Shown here: positions 1-9,428 of the stretch, piece by piece
How positions within the stretch are numbered: position 1 is the stretch's first letter
Layout of the letters: every line of letters starts with the position of its first letter
From: Psychrobacter sp. ANT_WB68
GTDB taxonomy: Bacteria; Pseudomonadota; Gammaproteobacteria; Pseudomonadales; Moraxellaceae
Direction of reading: 5' to 3'
Assembly (NCBI RefSeq): GCF_008369115.1
Contig: NZ_VOAZ01000002.1
Span: forward strand, 496,001 to 560,000
DNA length: 64,000 nucleotides
Notes under the pieces: generated by a model
Databases searched by the model: none
What the model was told of the DNA's origin: nothing
Seen by the model: only the letters and a program-made list of their open reading frames with translations
Made by a program: the position numbers and the translations under genes

Positions 1-138
1 ATTGTCGATGAAATAGATCGCGTCGAAGACATGCAGGCGTTAGCTCGGCAGATGATGGACAGACGGGTTGAGCGCTTGGGTATGAAGCTAAGTGATGACG
101 AGCAGTACGAAGAAATCCCTACTGAGGATAAGCATTAA
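1..138 (+). CDS. C-terminal end of an unidentified protein (5' truncated by window)
   Basis: Frame 1 is open from the first base to TAA at 136-138, giving 45 residues that are very charged, starting IVDEIDRVED and ending IPTEDKH. The composition (many Asp, Glu, Arg, Met) suits the helical tail of a soluble protein. A strong terminator follows 17 bases after the stop, which supports this being a real gene end. The family cannot be recognised from this tail. It lies on the same strand as the following genes but is isolated from them by the terminator and a long gap. Confidence 0.6.
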   Translation: MVDEIDRVEDMQALARQMMDRRVERLGMKLSDDEQYEEIPTEDKH

Positions 139-155
139 CTATGCGTTTGATAAGG

Positions 156-188
156 CTGCCTAAATTATTGATGATCTAGGCAGTTTTT
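156..188 (+). terminator. Rho-independent terminator of the first gene
   Basis: CTGCCTA (156-162) pairs with TAGGCAG (177-183) around a 14-base loop and is followed by TTTTT. It sits just after the stop codon at 138. Confidence 0.75.
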
Positions 189-547
189 ATAAATAACATT
201 GCATTTAATCATAGCATCTAACCTATACTGCTATCTTTGGTGATATTCGCAATAATTACACAGGGTGTCACATAGCTGTGAGAATTTAGTGATAGGCTAA
301 AATTATCATAACAAAAGGCTGCTAAAAATCTTAAATTTGGCTAGATTTAGAATACTTAACGGATAAAAGCACGACTGATTCTTATAGCCGTATGATTTAT
401 AAAAGTACAATTTGGTTTTAGTTTATGGGATAGATGTTTATATACGAGAGCAGCACTTTATAATTAAATGATACATAACCGTTAAGCGTCATTGCATGAT
501 AACAATCACAAATGATCATAACGACAATAGTATCACTAAGGAATATC
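189..547. other. Gene-free AT-rich stretch
   Basis: No convincing reading frame or structured RNA was seen. The last part must carry the promoter of the exported-protein gene at 548. An opposite-strand frame here (418-660) overlaps that gene and has no sequence support. Confidence 0.5.
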
Positions 548-1042
548 ATGAAAAGACTATGGGGAAAAGGGCTGTTGGCTCTATTGATGAAAAGTGCTAG
601 CGTGACCGCGATAGTGGCGGCTGCCAGCACAATGAGTATCAGTGCGCAAGCGGCAACCATGAGCGAAGCTTTGGTGCAAAACTATGCCACGGCGATGAAA
701 TCAGCAGCCAATAGCCAAAATGTCAATCAAGTCGCACGCCTCGTATCTGACGATGCGCTGATTTCAATGTCTAGAAAAGGCAAGTCTACCAGTCTCGACA
801 AAGATGCTTATCTAAAATTACTGCAAAACAGTTGGAGTAACACTTCAAACTATCGCTATGATATCAATGTGGATAATATCGTCATTACTGGTGAGCAAGC
901 AAAAGCCAATGTCACTACCAACGAAAGCTGGATAAAAGACGGGCAAAAGGTCTCATTTGTCACAACATCGAGAGTGACGCTTACCTTATCGACGGGTAAT
1001 GCGGTACTTTTACGCGCTGTCTCACAAGTGGCGATTAATTAG
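548..1042 (+). CDS. Exported protein of NTF2/SnoaL-like appearance
   Basis: This encodes 164 residues. ATG at 548 was chosen over an in-frame ATG at 512 because AAGGA lies seven bases upstream and the protein then begins with a classic signal peptide: MKRLWGK, a hydrophobic run, and a cleavage site after AQA near residue 35. The mature part has helices (EALVQNYATAMKSAAN) followed by alternating polar and hydrophobic strands, with a central AYLKLLQNSW segment, which resembles the small NTF2/SnoaL fold. It is expected to be periplasmic and is monocistronic between a terminator and mltD. The fold is an inference and no active site could be named. A binding or structural role is as likely as catalysis. 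Confidence 0.75.
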   Translation: MKRLWGKGLLALLMKSASVTAIVAAASTMSISAQAATMSEALVQNYATAMKSAANSQNVNQVARLVSDDALISMSRKGKSTSLDKDAYLKLLQNSWSNTSNYRYDINVDNIVITGEQAKANVTTNESWIKDGQKVSFVTTSRVTLTLSTGNAVLLRAVSQVAIN

Positions 1043-1238
1043 TCATCAACAAGCCGTCATCAACAGCGCTAGTTAATGAATCGTATAAATAATACCGCTA
1101 TTTAGCCATTGAAAGAGAGAGTAGATTAAATTCTACTTATTATCTTTCATAATAGGCTGGTCTTTGTTTGATATTGCGTACTATACTGTCGATTAACTTT
1201 ATTTTATCACTTATTGTTGTTAGGAAACTTCCACTATC

Positions 1239-4200
1239 ATGTCTACTGTGTCATCAAAATCTCGCTCATTTATAGCTTTACCACTGACGCTTGCGGTGTC
1301 GACTTTACTTATCAGTGCTTGTAGTAATACTTCGGCGGTGAAGAACACGGGTGCGACTGGCAGCTCAGCTGTGGTCACCAAGCGTCCCGTCACTCAAGCC
1401 ACAAAGCCAAGCACTAGCGCTGATTATTCAACGGCATTTTTAGATGCTGAAAGCTTAGATGAGCTGGCCGATTTATTAGAAGCCACTGATATGACTATGG
1501 TTGAAGGCAATAAACTTGCGATTCAACAATATGGTGACTTATGGAATCGTTTGCGTGCAGGCTACCGAATGAATGGTGGGCAGCCTGTTTATAATCAGCG
1601 TATTGAAGCGCAAAAAGGTTGGTTTACCAGTCGTCAAGACTATCTAAATCGTTTAACCGCGCGTGCCAGTCGTTACCTTTACCATACGGTGCGAGAAGCT
1701 GAGCGTCGTAATATTCCAACCGAACTTGCGTTACTGCCTGTGATTGAGAGTTCCTACGATCCAAGTGGTACCAGTAGTGCGGCGGCAGCAGGTTTATGGC
1801 AGTTTATCCCGAGTACTGGGCGTATTTATGGTCTAAATCAAAGTAGCACTTACGATGGTCGCCGTGATGTGATCGAATCAACGCGAGCCGCTTACGACTT
1901 TCTAACGGCATTGCATAACCAGTTTGGTAGTTGGGAGCTGGCATTAGCGGCTTATAACGCCGGTCCTGGTCGAGTACAAAAAGCTATTGATGCCAATGCT
2001 GCTGCGGGCTTGCCGACGGATTACTGGTCACTAAGATTGCCTACTGAAACCATGAACTATGTACCGCGATTTTTAGCGGTTGCCGAAATCGTCGCTAAGC
2101 CTGAGCAATACGGTGTCTATCTACCCGCTATCGCTAACCGCCAGCATTTCCGTAGTGTGCCAGTCAACTATGGCGTCAGCTTAGCTGAAGTAGCACAAGT
2201 AACGGGTGTCAGTTATGATGAGCTAGAAAGATTGAATACGGCGCTCACGTCTGCCCGTATTGATTCGTCGGGTCCACAGCGTATCATTATTCCTAATGAC
2301 GTCAGCTTGACGACAGATGCGAAACTGAGCGCCTTGAGAGGTAATGGCAGTAGTAATATTCTTGCCTCTAGCAATGCTGTTACGACGACTACGCCAAGCT
2401 ACTCAGGCTCCACTGCTACTACGCCTAGCTATAACAATAAACCATATACCAGTGGTACGTCATTACCTTCTACCGGTAGTGCACTTGCTGATTATGCGGC
2501 GAGCGCCAGTGTGCCGCAGCAAACCACCAGTTATATCCCACCGACGACTTCAGCGACGAGCAGCTCTGTTTATAGCAGCAATCCCTCATTTCGTGTTGAG
2601 CCACCATTGACCTCAGCAGAAACTAAAAAGATTAATGCTGAGCTAAAGAGCAGTAATAGCTTGCCGACCACATCGGCGCAAATTACTCAAAACAATACCA
2701 TTATTCAAGAACCGCCGCTAAGCAAAGAAGAGCGTGATTTCATTGCCAGTCAAATTCGTATCAGTACGCCTGAAACTAAAGTCATTAATGCCGATGGTAA
2801 TATCAATCTATCAGCGGTCCAGACGCAGCAATCGGTGTTAGAGGCCAGTGGTCAAGAAAAGAAACTGAGTTTTCCAAAAACATCGGTGAGTAAGCCAAAA
2901 CCACAAGGTACGCGTAGCACCTATACGGTTAAACGTGGTGATACCTTAGCAAATATCGCCAGTCGCGCGGGTGTAAGCTGGCGTGATATTGCTGAATGGA
3001 ACCAGATAGATGCCAGTGCTAATCTATTAGCGGGCAGTACGTTATATTTATATAACGCCAAATCTATTGAACCATTGAGCAATGCCAGTAATACAGCGGC
3101 AAGCCAGCCTGAAAGCTATGTGGTACAAAGTGGCGATACGCTTATCGGTACGGCCAATCGCTTTGGTTTATCGGTGACTCAGCTAGCAACCTATAATAAT
3201 TTGAGCAGTAGAGCCGACTTGCTACGTGGCCAAAAACTATGGCTTGTGCCTGGCAAAGTGACTGCGCCAGCCAGCACGCCTGCTGCGCCATCGACCAAAC
3301 CTAGTAGGCCGAGCACAGCAACCAAAAATTATAAAGTCAAATCAGGTGATGGTCTGATTGCTTTGGCACGTCAATTTAATGTGCCTACCACCACCTTGGC
3401 GACGCTAAATAACATGAGTACGACCGATTCATTATATGTCGGTCAAACCTTAAAAGTACCAGCCAATGTGGACTTGACTCCGGCGAGTACCACGCCTAGC
3501 AGCACCTCCAGTAAGACAACTAATAATACTAATATTGCTAGCACGTCAAGCTCAGTACCAACGACCAACTATAAAGTCAAATCAGGTGATACTTTAATCG
3601 GTATTGCAAATAGCGTTGGCATTAGTCCTGAAGAACTGGCAGCCGTAAATAGCAACTTTGATGCCAAAGCGCGCTTACAACGTGGTCAAACGATTAAAGT
3701 ACCTGTCACTAAAGATTTGGTTGATCGTCAGCTCAATGACAAGGCAGTCAGTTATAAAGTCAAATCAGGCGATACCTTGACGGGCGTTGCGCAGCGTTAC
3801 AACATTGGTCTGGGTGATTTGGCCGCTGCGAATAATCTGAAAACCAATGCTAATTTAATACTGGGTCGTACGATTACCATTCCTGCCAATGGTACAGTGA
3901 GCGCTCCTAGCACTAACAGTAATACTAGTAACACCAGTAGCAAGAGTAACAGTAGTGCAATTGCGGAGACAAATAGCAGCGCCAATACTGCCAGTAGTAA
4001 CGGCAAAAAACTCGGTAATACTGAGAGCTACAAAGTCAAATCTGGCGATGGTCTTATTGCTTTAGCGCGTCAGTTTGGCGTCTCGGTAGAGGACTTAGCA
4101 GCGACTAACAATTTGGCGACCAACGCCCAGTTACAACGTGGTCAAACGATCAAAGTACCGAAAGCTACGGTAAGCTATACCGTTGGCTCAGGGGACAGCT

Positions 4201-4316
4201 TGATTGGATTGGCACGTAAATATGGCGTATCAACCAAAGAGCTTGCTGATATGAACAACATCGCCGTAGATACTATGCTACAGCGCGGTCAACGTTTAAC
4301 CGTACCGAATCGCTAA
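1239..4316 (+). CDS. mltD: Membrane-bound lytic murein transglycosylase D with seven LysM domains
   Basis: This enzyme cleaves the MurNAc-GlcNAc bond of peptidoglycan to form 1,6-anhydromuropeptides. It has 1025 residues. The lipoprotein signal ends in LISAC near residue 28, so it is probably anchored to the outer membrane. The SLT domain spans about 155-300: catalytic Glu is E170 in PVIESS, followed by AAAAGLWQFIP and later the ALAAYNAGPGRV motif. After a degenerate LysM-like stretch (about 305-355) and a Ser/Thr-rich linker come seven clear LysM domains (about 560-1023), each starting with a YxVKSGD-type motif. The E. coli enzyme has two LysM and about 450 residues, so this one is more than twice the usual length. 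It is convergent with an MltF-like enzyme across a shared terminator. Confidence 0.95.
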   Translation: MSTVSSKSRSFIALPLTLAVSTLLISACSNTSAVKNTGATGSSAVVTKRPVTQATKPSTSADYSTAFLDAESLDELADLLEATDMTMVEGNKLAIQQYGDLWNRLRAGYRMNGGQPVYNQRIEAQKGWFTSRQDYLNRLTARASRYLYHTVREAERRNIPTELALLPVIESSYDPSGTSSAAAAGLWQFIPSTGRIYGLNQSSTYDGRRDVIESTRAAYDFLTALHNQFGSWELALAAYNAGPGRVQKAIDANAAAGLPTDYWSLRLPTETMNYVPRFLAVAEIVAKPEQYGVYLPAIANRQHFRSVPVNYGVSLAEVAQVTGVSYDELERLNTALTSARIDSSGPQRIIIPNDVSLTTDAKLSALRGNGSSNILASSNAVTTTTPSYSGSTATTPSYNNKPYTSGTSLPSTGSALADYAASASVPQQTTSYIPPTTSATSSSVYSSNPSFRVEPPLTSAETKKINAELKSSNSLPTTSAQITQNNTIIQEPPLSKEERDFIASQIRISTPETKVINADGNINLSAVQTQQSVLEASGQEKKLSFPKTSVSKPKPQGTRSTYTVKRGDTLANIASRAGVSWRDIAEWNQIDASANLLAGSTLYLYNAKSIEPLSNASNTAASQPESYVVQSGDTLIGTANRFGLSVTQLATYNNLSSRADLLRGQKLWLVPGKVTAPASTPAAPSTKPSRPSTATKNYKVKSGDGLIALARQFNVPTTTLATLNNMSTTDSLYVGQTLKVPANVDLTPASTTPSSTSSKTTNNTNIASTSSSVPTTNYKVKSGDTLIGIANSVGISPEELAAVNSNFDAKARLQRGQTIKVPVTKDLVDRQLNDKAVSYKVKSGDTLTGVAQRYNIGLGDLAAANNLKTNANLILGRTITIPANGTVSAPSTNSNTSNTSSKSNSSAIAETNSSANTASSNGKKLGNTESYKVKSGDGLIALARQFGVSVEDLAATNNLATNAQLQRGQTIKVPKATVSYTVGSGDSLIGLARKYGVSTKELADMNNIAVDTMLQRGQRLTVPNR
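2910..4310 (+). repeat. Seven tandem LysM-coding repeats inside mltD
   Basis: Seven LysM units are separated by Ser/Thr/Asn/Pro-rich linkers. Several begin with almost identical DNA coding YKVKSGD (near 3330, 3570, 3750 and 4030), and two pairs share GLIALARQF or LQRGQTIKVP. This suggests recent internal duplication. The closely similar units could recombine and change copy number between strains. Confidence 0.85.
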
Positions 4317-4350
4317 TATAATTGTATTTAATAAATGTTGTAAATTAAAA

Positions 4351-4382
4351 AAAAGCTGCTCTTATAGAAGAGCAGCTTTTTT
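4351..4382. terminator. Bidirectional terminator between mltD and mltF
   Basis: GCTGCTCTT (4355-4363) pairs with AAGAGCAGC (4368-4376) around a four-base loop. It has A's on the left and T's on the right, so it can end transcription from either convergent gene. Confidence 0.9.
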
Positions 4383-4463
4383 ATTGCAAAGGTTTTATAC
4401 GGATCTTATTTAGAAGCTTTTATTAAGAACTTTTCATTAAAAATATTTTAAAAACAAAGGTCA

Positions 4464-5672
4464 TTAGACAGTTTGCGTTTTAATGGTCTCAAGGTAGCTT
4501 CTAATATTACTCACATAATGCATCGCCTGACCATAACGGCTATTTGAGGCTCTGTTCTCAGATAAGTAGGCATATATATTTGCCCAGCTTTTATCATCAA
4601 TACCATTGGCACTCAATTTACGCTGGATACCTTTTACGGCATTTGGACCCATATTATAAGCGGCGAGGGCAAACCAGATGCGGTCAGTCTTTGGCACATC
4701 AGTAAAATCGGCTTTCATTTGCTCCAAATACCGAGCGCCGCCACCGATACTTTGGTAAGGATCAACGCGGTCAGAGACGCCCATGGCTTTAGCGGTATTA
4801 TTGGTCAGCATCATTAGGCCGCGTACCCCTGTCGGTGAGACAGCATTAGCATCAAGATGTGACTCTTGATAGCCCATTGCCACCAGCAACTCCCAGTCAT
4901 GGTTGTAATTGCGCGCTTGCTCTTCGAAAGAAGATTGATAGTCGGGTAATTTCTCTATCAGGGTCTTTTTAAAATGGTCTTGGCTATAAGCATCTTTTAA
5001 TAAATTCTGATTATAAAATGCCGCCAATTTCTGTGTGTGTTCAAGCTTCATGCTATCACATAAGAAATAACTGGCTTTTTGTGATAATGGGTCATTGGCT
5101 GAATTAAATGTCCAACTGACCTTAGGATGTAGACCATTTTTGGTCAAGCTGGCGTCATAGCCACAGCTAACATTAACTGAAGATAAATTCAGCTGACTTT
5201 TCATCTGGGTGCTGGCGGTGGTCAATGCCATATCGGCATCGCCTGATTTTAACGCTCTTAACGCGGCTTCTTCACTAGCATAAGCTTTTAAATCGATTGT
5301 TACCCCAAGCTCATCCGCATAACTCCGTACTAAGTCGTAGCCAAAACCATGCTGAAAGCCGTCAGTCGCAAAGTAAGTACTGTCACCTGGCACGGCGGCA
5401 ATCGTTAACGTTTTCTCCAACATGACATGGTCATAAGCTGGTATGGGTGCGCCCATCGTCATCAGACTCTCAGCAGGTAAAGAGAGCAGGGCAATGCTAG
5501 ACACTTGTGCCAATTTTTTAGTTTTGGCAAAACGAGTCACTTTAATAGGTGCAACGGCTGGAACGAGGTTACTTTTGGTGTGTAGTAGGCGCTTAGATGG
5601 ACGCAGTAAGTATGAGATACGGCGTTTAGCCCCTTGCGCAGATACTTTCACACGATAAGTAATACGCTGCAT
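4464..5672 (-). CDS. mltF: MltF-like lytic transglycosylase with a shortened solute-binding domain
   Basis: The 402 residues begin with ATG preceded by CAGGAGAC. The N-terminus is long and basic, with a weak hydrophobic stretch around residues 55-70 that may be a signal anchor. Residues about 88-160 match the first lobe of a family 3 solute-binding domain (TLTIAAVPGD, GFGYDLVRSYADELGV, LKSGDADMAL). From about 255 the protein is a family 1 SLT domain: E270 in GYQESHLD, SPTGVRGLMML, and FALAAYNMGPNAV. Family members such as E. coli MltF are near 518 residues. Here about 100 residues corresponding to the second binding lobe are missing, so regulation by ligand is doubtful although the catalytic part looks intact. 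The gene is monocistronic. Confidence 0.88.
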   Translation of the reverse strand: MQRITYRVKVSAQGAKRRISYLLRPSKRLLHTKSNLVPAVAPIKVTRFAKTKKLAQVSSIALLSLPAESLMTMGAPIPAYDHVMLEKTLTIAAVPGDSTYFATDGFQHGFGYDLVRSYADELGVTIDLKAYASEEAALRALKSGDADMALTTASTQMKSQLNLSSVNVSCGYDASLTKNGLHPKVSWTFNSANDPLSQKASYFLCDSMKLEHTQKLAAFYNQNLLKDAYSQDHFKKTLIEKLPDYQSSFEEQARNYNHDWELLVAMGYQESHLDANAVSPTGVRGLMMLTNNTAKAMGVSDRVDPYQSIGGGARYLEQMKADFTDVPKTDRIWFALAAYNMGPNAVKGIQRKLSANGIDDKSWANIYAYLSENRASNSRYGQAMHYVSNIRSYLETIKTQTV

Positions 5673-6685
5673 GGATGTCTCCTGATTTTAGCCATCCTGC
5701 ATACCATAAAAATGCTCCAGCAATTTATGCTTATATATTCATATAAAGCGTATGGCTATATATGGGGCATAAATGTCATTGCATTTTAGATAGAATTGCC
5801 CTTATAAATAAAATAAGAACAATGTCATCTTGTTTACATATAGTGCTGCTAACCTCAAACATATAACCGTTAGCGTGCTAGTCTCTCAATTAGTTAACCA
5901 ATGCCCAATGTTATCTTTTTTTAAATGAAAATAATTTCGAAAACTATTCTAAAGAAAAGACGCACCACACCGCGAAGGGTATAAATCGGATGATTCCTTC
6001 ATCGATGATAGAGCTGGCTATTAATTAAAAGCCCCGTTATTGAACTATATTAAACATAGGTAAGGTCATGAATAAGTTATTGAGACAAAAACGTGGCATA
6101 AGCGCGGTACAGCTGCACTTAATCGTTGCTACGCTCATATTACTAACCAGCTACTCTTTAAATAGTTTGTAGGAGAGTAGATGGCCAATAATAGATATTG
6201 CCCAGCGATAGAAACAAGCAAATGACCTGTCTGACTACTCATTAAAAATAAGTAGCAAACACATTTTACTTAAGCAGTATCGCGACGCTAAAAACAGGAA
6301 ATACTATCTAAACAGTATTCAGTGATTGATTATCTAAAAATTATTAATCAGAAAAATGCCATTAAAAAATTAGATAGTAGATAACCAACAGTGTTTTAGC
6401 ACCATAACCGGAAGCTATAAAAATGGGAAGTCTCATGACAAGACATTCTTTCTTCAGGTACTAATATGCGGATATTCACTATATTATTCAAGTAGGGTTA
6501 ATAAATTAGCGATAAAACTTAACAATAGCACTATAAACGGTAAAAAATGACCCTGTTTCCGCCACTCTACTGACAATAAACGTCAAAAAAAGTGATTGCC
6601 ATAGGAAATAAAATGCTTTTACTGTGCTTAAAATGTTAAAAATTAGTGCCAAAACAACGAAAAATTTACTAAAACTGCTTAATCA
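5673..6685. other. 1 kb gene-poor AT-rich region
   Basis: This is the longest gap in the window. It contains the mltF promoter side and one short frame at 6068-6172. From about 6170 to 6660 stop codons are dense in all frames, with runs such as repeated TAGATAGTAGATAAC-like sequence. It looks like decayed coding DNA or an old insertion. No RNA gene was recognised. Confidence 0.5.
6068..6172 (+). pseudogene. Possible remnant of a pilin-like N-terminus (34 codons)
   Basis: An ATG at 6068, with AGGTAAGG a few bases upstream, opens a 34-codon frame: a basic start (MNKLLRQKRG), then a hydrophobic helix (about residues 15-28), then a stop. The shape, basic segment then Gly-Ile-Ser then hydrophobic helix, recalls the N-terminus of type IV or Flp pilins, but the Glu at position 5 after the Gly is absent. 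No continuation is seen downstream. It is probably a broken gene or a chance frame. Confidence 0.25.
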
Positions 6686-7543
6686 TCAGGCTGGATTATC
6701 GATATCTACAAAAGTCACTGGTAAGCCAAATTGCTGAGCAACGAGTTCTCCTAATGCTTGAATACCGCCACGTTCTGTCGCATGATGGCCACAGGCAAAA
6801 TAATCAATACCAAGCTCGCGGGCAATATGCGTGGTGCGCTCTGATATCTCACCTGAGATAAAAGCGTCACAGCCCATTAGGGCGGCTTGTTCAATCATAT
6901 CTTGCGCGCCGCCGGTACAGATACCCACTCTTTCAATCAGCCTGTTATTCTGTCCATTATATCCGTCAGTATCTGAGGCTTGATAATGAGCAGAGATGTG
7001 TAGTGGCAGGCGTCCTAGTGCATCGGTAATCTGCGTAATAAGACTTTGAGCGTTTTGCGGTGCGCAAGTGGCAATATTACCAACCGGATGTGATTCGCTA
7101 GGATAGAGGGCACTAATGATACTCATATCAAGTAGCTCAGCCAGTTTGGCGTTATTACCAATGCGAGGATGGGCATCAAGTGGCAGATGATAGCCAATCA
7201 AAGAGATACCATGTTGCATGAGTTTGCGGATGCGCTGGCCTTTCATCCCTGTAATGGGCGCAGGTTCCCCTTTCCAAAAGTAACCATGATGGACCATAAT
7301 GGCATCAGCGTTGTCAGCAATCGCGGCATCAATCAACGCCTCACATGCGGTCACGCCAGTGATGAGTCGCCGGATAAGTCGGCCACCATCTACTTGTAAA
7401 CCATTGGGAGCATAGTCTTTAAAGGCTGCGGCTGATAAGTACTCGTCACAAAATTCAGTGAGGGCTTGAGCACTAATCGTATTATTTAAGAGCTGGGTGG
7501 AAAATTCGCTTGAAGGTGGGTTTGAGATATTGTGCGTGGTCAT
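6686..7543 (-). CDS. NIF3/YbgI-family dinuclear metal-centre protein
   Basis: The 285 residues match the NIF3 (DUF34) family, hexameric cytosolic proteins with two metals per site. Metal-binding motifs are visible: HHGYFW near residue 85, the YHLPLDAH motif near 117, and C-terminal ACGHHATERGG. The YNGQNNR-GICTGGAQD region is also typical. The function of the family is unsettled (GTP cyclohydrolase I type 2-like hydrolase and metal-insertion roles have been proposed), so no gene name is assigned. The start ATG at 7543 follows GGAAAG. The N-terminal 25 residues (Ser/Asn-rich) extend beyond E. coli YbgI. The gene is divergent from the downstream protease. Confidence 0.9.
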   Translation of the reverse strand: MTTHNISNPPSSEFSTQLLNNTISAQALTEFCDEYLSAAAFKDYAPNGLQVDGGRLIRRLITGVTACEALIDAAIADNADAIMVHHGYFWKGEPAPITGMKGQRIRKLMQHGISLIGYHLPLDAHPRIGNNAKLAELLDMSIISALYPSESHPVGNIATCAPQNAQSLITQITDALGRLPLHISAHYQASDTDGYNGQNNRLIERVGICTGGAQDMIEQAALMGCDAFISGEISERTTHIARELGIDYFACGHHATERGGIQALGELVAQQFGLPVTFVDIDNPA

Positions 7544-7951
7544 GGTCTTTCCTTATAATTGTTTCAGTTTTTCACTGTTTTGATTTTGTACTGTTTTACT
7601 GCTAAAAGGGATCAGGTATTTACATTAGATAACTAAGTATTAAATAACTAAGATAATATTTATAAATCATACAGGATTTTTATCCTCGCTATTTTAGCAT
7701 GCTGCTATAAAAGAGTAGACAAGTCGAATAACTGAAACGGTACACGATGCGTTACTATTTGGCACTGTTGCCAGTTATAATTTGCATACCTTAGTCTATA
7801 TGATCTATAGCGTTTCTGAGTCTATGAGATCTATAGTTATTAAGTTGTCTAGCTTTACAGCCGATATACTTGATTGGTTAGAAGTGTTTTTACTGATTCA
7901 TCATTCACTGTTTTTACAAAAACTGTTTTTAAAAAATATAGAGGTTTTTAT
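7544..7951. other. Divergent promoter region between the NIF3-family gene and degS-like gene
   Basis: About 400 bases must hold both divergent promoters. No clear operator or structured RNA was found. In-frame ATG codons at 7782 and 7874 lie in AT-rich sequence without good ribosome sites. Confidence 0.4.
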
Positions 7952-9280
7952 ATGTCGTCATCTCGGAACGCCAACGACAAGGCTGGTCTGGTAAAATGGT
8001 TACCTTGGATTTTGTTGCTGATAGTGATTGCAGCATTTATCTGGTTGTTTACGAGTATGAAGACGGCATCAGAGCAAGCATGGGAGCCACCTAGAACCAC
8101 ACCTGCTGAGCAGCAAGCTTCAGCGCCGGTTTCGGATACACCGGCACCGATTTCTTCTTATCATAATGGCGTTGCTCGCGCCTCACAGTCAGTGGTGAAT
8201 ATCTATACAACGCAGACGATGGCAGAGCATCCTTATATGAATGACCCTGTGTTGCGCCGGTTTTTTGAGTTTCATGGCGGACCGTCAGAAGAGCAGGGCA
8301 ATACCAATTTAGGCTCTGGCGTGATTGTCTCAGAAGATGGTTATATCGTGACCAATGCCCATGTCATTGAAAAAGCCGATGAAATTACGGTCGCCCTTAA
8401 TGATGGTCGCAAGAGCCGTGCTAAGCTGATTGGCACGGATCCAGACAGTGATTTGGCGGTGATTAAAGTCGATATGACGGGTCTGACACCACTTGGCTTC
8501 CGTGAAGAAGCTATTCGAGTTGGGGATGTCGCATTAGCGATTGGTAACCCGTTCGGTGTCGGTCAAACCGTGACCCAAGGTATTATTTCTGCGACGGGAC
8601 GTACCGGACTTGGCGTCAATAAGTTTGAAGACTTTATTCAAACCGATGCTGCAATCAATCCTGGTAACTCAGGTGGCGCACTGGTTGATGCTCATGGTGA
8701 ATTGGTTGGTATCAATACGGCTATTTACTCACGTTCAGGTGGCTCTATGGGTATCGGCTTTGCCATTCCTACCGCTATCGTTGAACAAGTGATGAACGCT
8801 ATTATTAAAGATGGCAAAGTGAGCCGTGGTTGGTTGGGGATTGAGATACAATCACAATTACGTGACCCAACGCAGCTAGAGACCTCAACTGGGGTAGAAG
8901 TACTTAACGTCGTTCCTAAGAGTCCTGCCGCTAAGAGTGGTCTGCGTATCGGTGATATTATCTTGACGATTGATGGCATTGAGATGACGGATGCCAATAC
9001 GTTGATTCAGTATGTCGCTCGTAAAGCACCTAATACAACGCTCAATGCTCAAGTCTTACGCCGCGGTAAAAACGCCCAAGTGAAGATACTGCTAGAAGAA
9101 CGTCCGGCGCAAGAGCCGATGGCACGCCCCGTCATAATTCACGATGAAACGATTGGCGGTATGGCTGAACCAAATCTACAAGATGAAAGACAAGAAGTGC
9201 CGATGATGTCAGAAGCCGAGCGTGACCGTATGCGCGAAGAGCTATTGCAGCTGTTTGAAAGAGATGGCGCACCTTTATAA
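7952..9280 (+). CDS. degS: DegS/AlgW-type trypsin-like periplasmic serine protease
   Basis: With the ATG at 7952 (AGAGG upstream) the protein has 442 residues. The in-frame ATG at 7874 would add an untypical leader. One N-terminal membrane anchor (about residues 14-35, LPWILLLIVIAAF) places the protease in the periplasm. The trypsin-like triad is H137 (TNAHVIE), D167 (DSDLAVIKV) and S240 (GNSGGAL). A single PDZ domain follows (about 300-375, GVEVLNVVPKSPAAKSGL), then a charged tail of about 60 residues rich in Glu, Met and Arg. One PDZ and a membrane anchor fit DegS/AlgW, which start the sigma-E stress response by cutting RseA. DegQ/DegP would have two PDZ domains and a cleaved signal peptide. 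The tail is longer than in E. coli DegS (355 residues). The target is inferred. Confidence 0.88.
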   Translation: MSSSRNANDKAGLVKWLPWILLLIVIAAFIWLFTSMKTASEQAWEPPRTTPAEQQASAPVSDTPAPISSYHNGVARASQSVVNIYTTQTMAEHPYMNDPVLRRFFEFHGGPSEEQGNTNLGSGVIVSEDGYIVTNAHVIEKADEITVALNDGRKSRAKLIGTDPDSDLAVIKVDMTGLTPLGFREEAIRVGDVALAIGNPFGVGQTVTQGIISATGRTGLGVNKFEDFIQTDAAINPGNSGGALVDAHGELVGINTAIYSRSGGSMGIGFAIPTAIVEQVMNAIIKDGKVSRGWLGIEIQSQLRDPTQLETSTGVEVLNVVPKSPAAKSGLRIGDIILTIDGIEMTDANTLIQYVARKAPNTTLNAQVLRRGKNAQVKILLEERPAQEPMARPVIIHDETIGGMAEPNLQDERQEVPMMSEAERDRMREELLQLFERDGAPL

Positions 9281-9353
9281 GTAAATTTATAACAGTATGC
9301 TCCATAAAATAAAGTTTAAGCAAACGGTTTTAGAGTTTATTCAATAATAAAAA

Positions 9354-9386
9354 AGCGCGTTATCTTGTAGATAACGCGCTTTTTTA
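9354..9386. terminator. Bidirectional terminator after degS-like gene
   Basis: A perfect 12-bp stem, AGCGCGTTATCT (9354-9365) and AGATAACGCGCT (9369-9380), has a three-base loop and is flanked by A and T runs. It serves the protease gene on + and yfaE on -. Confidence 0.92.
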
Positions 9387-9428
9387 TTAGACTTTTAATG
9401 TTTAATAATAGCATTACTAATTTAGCAG

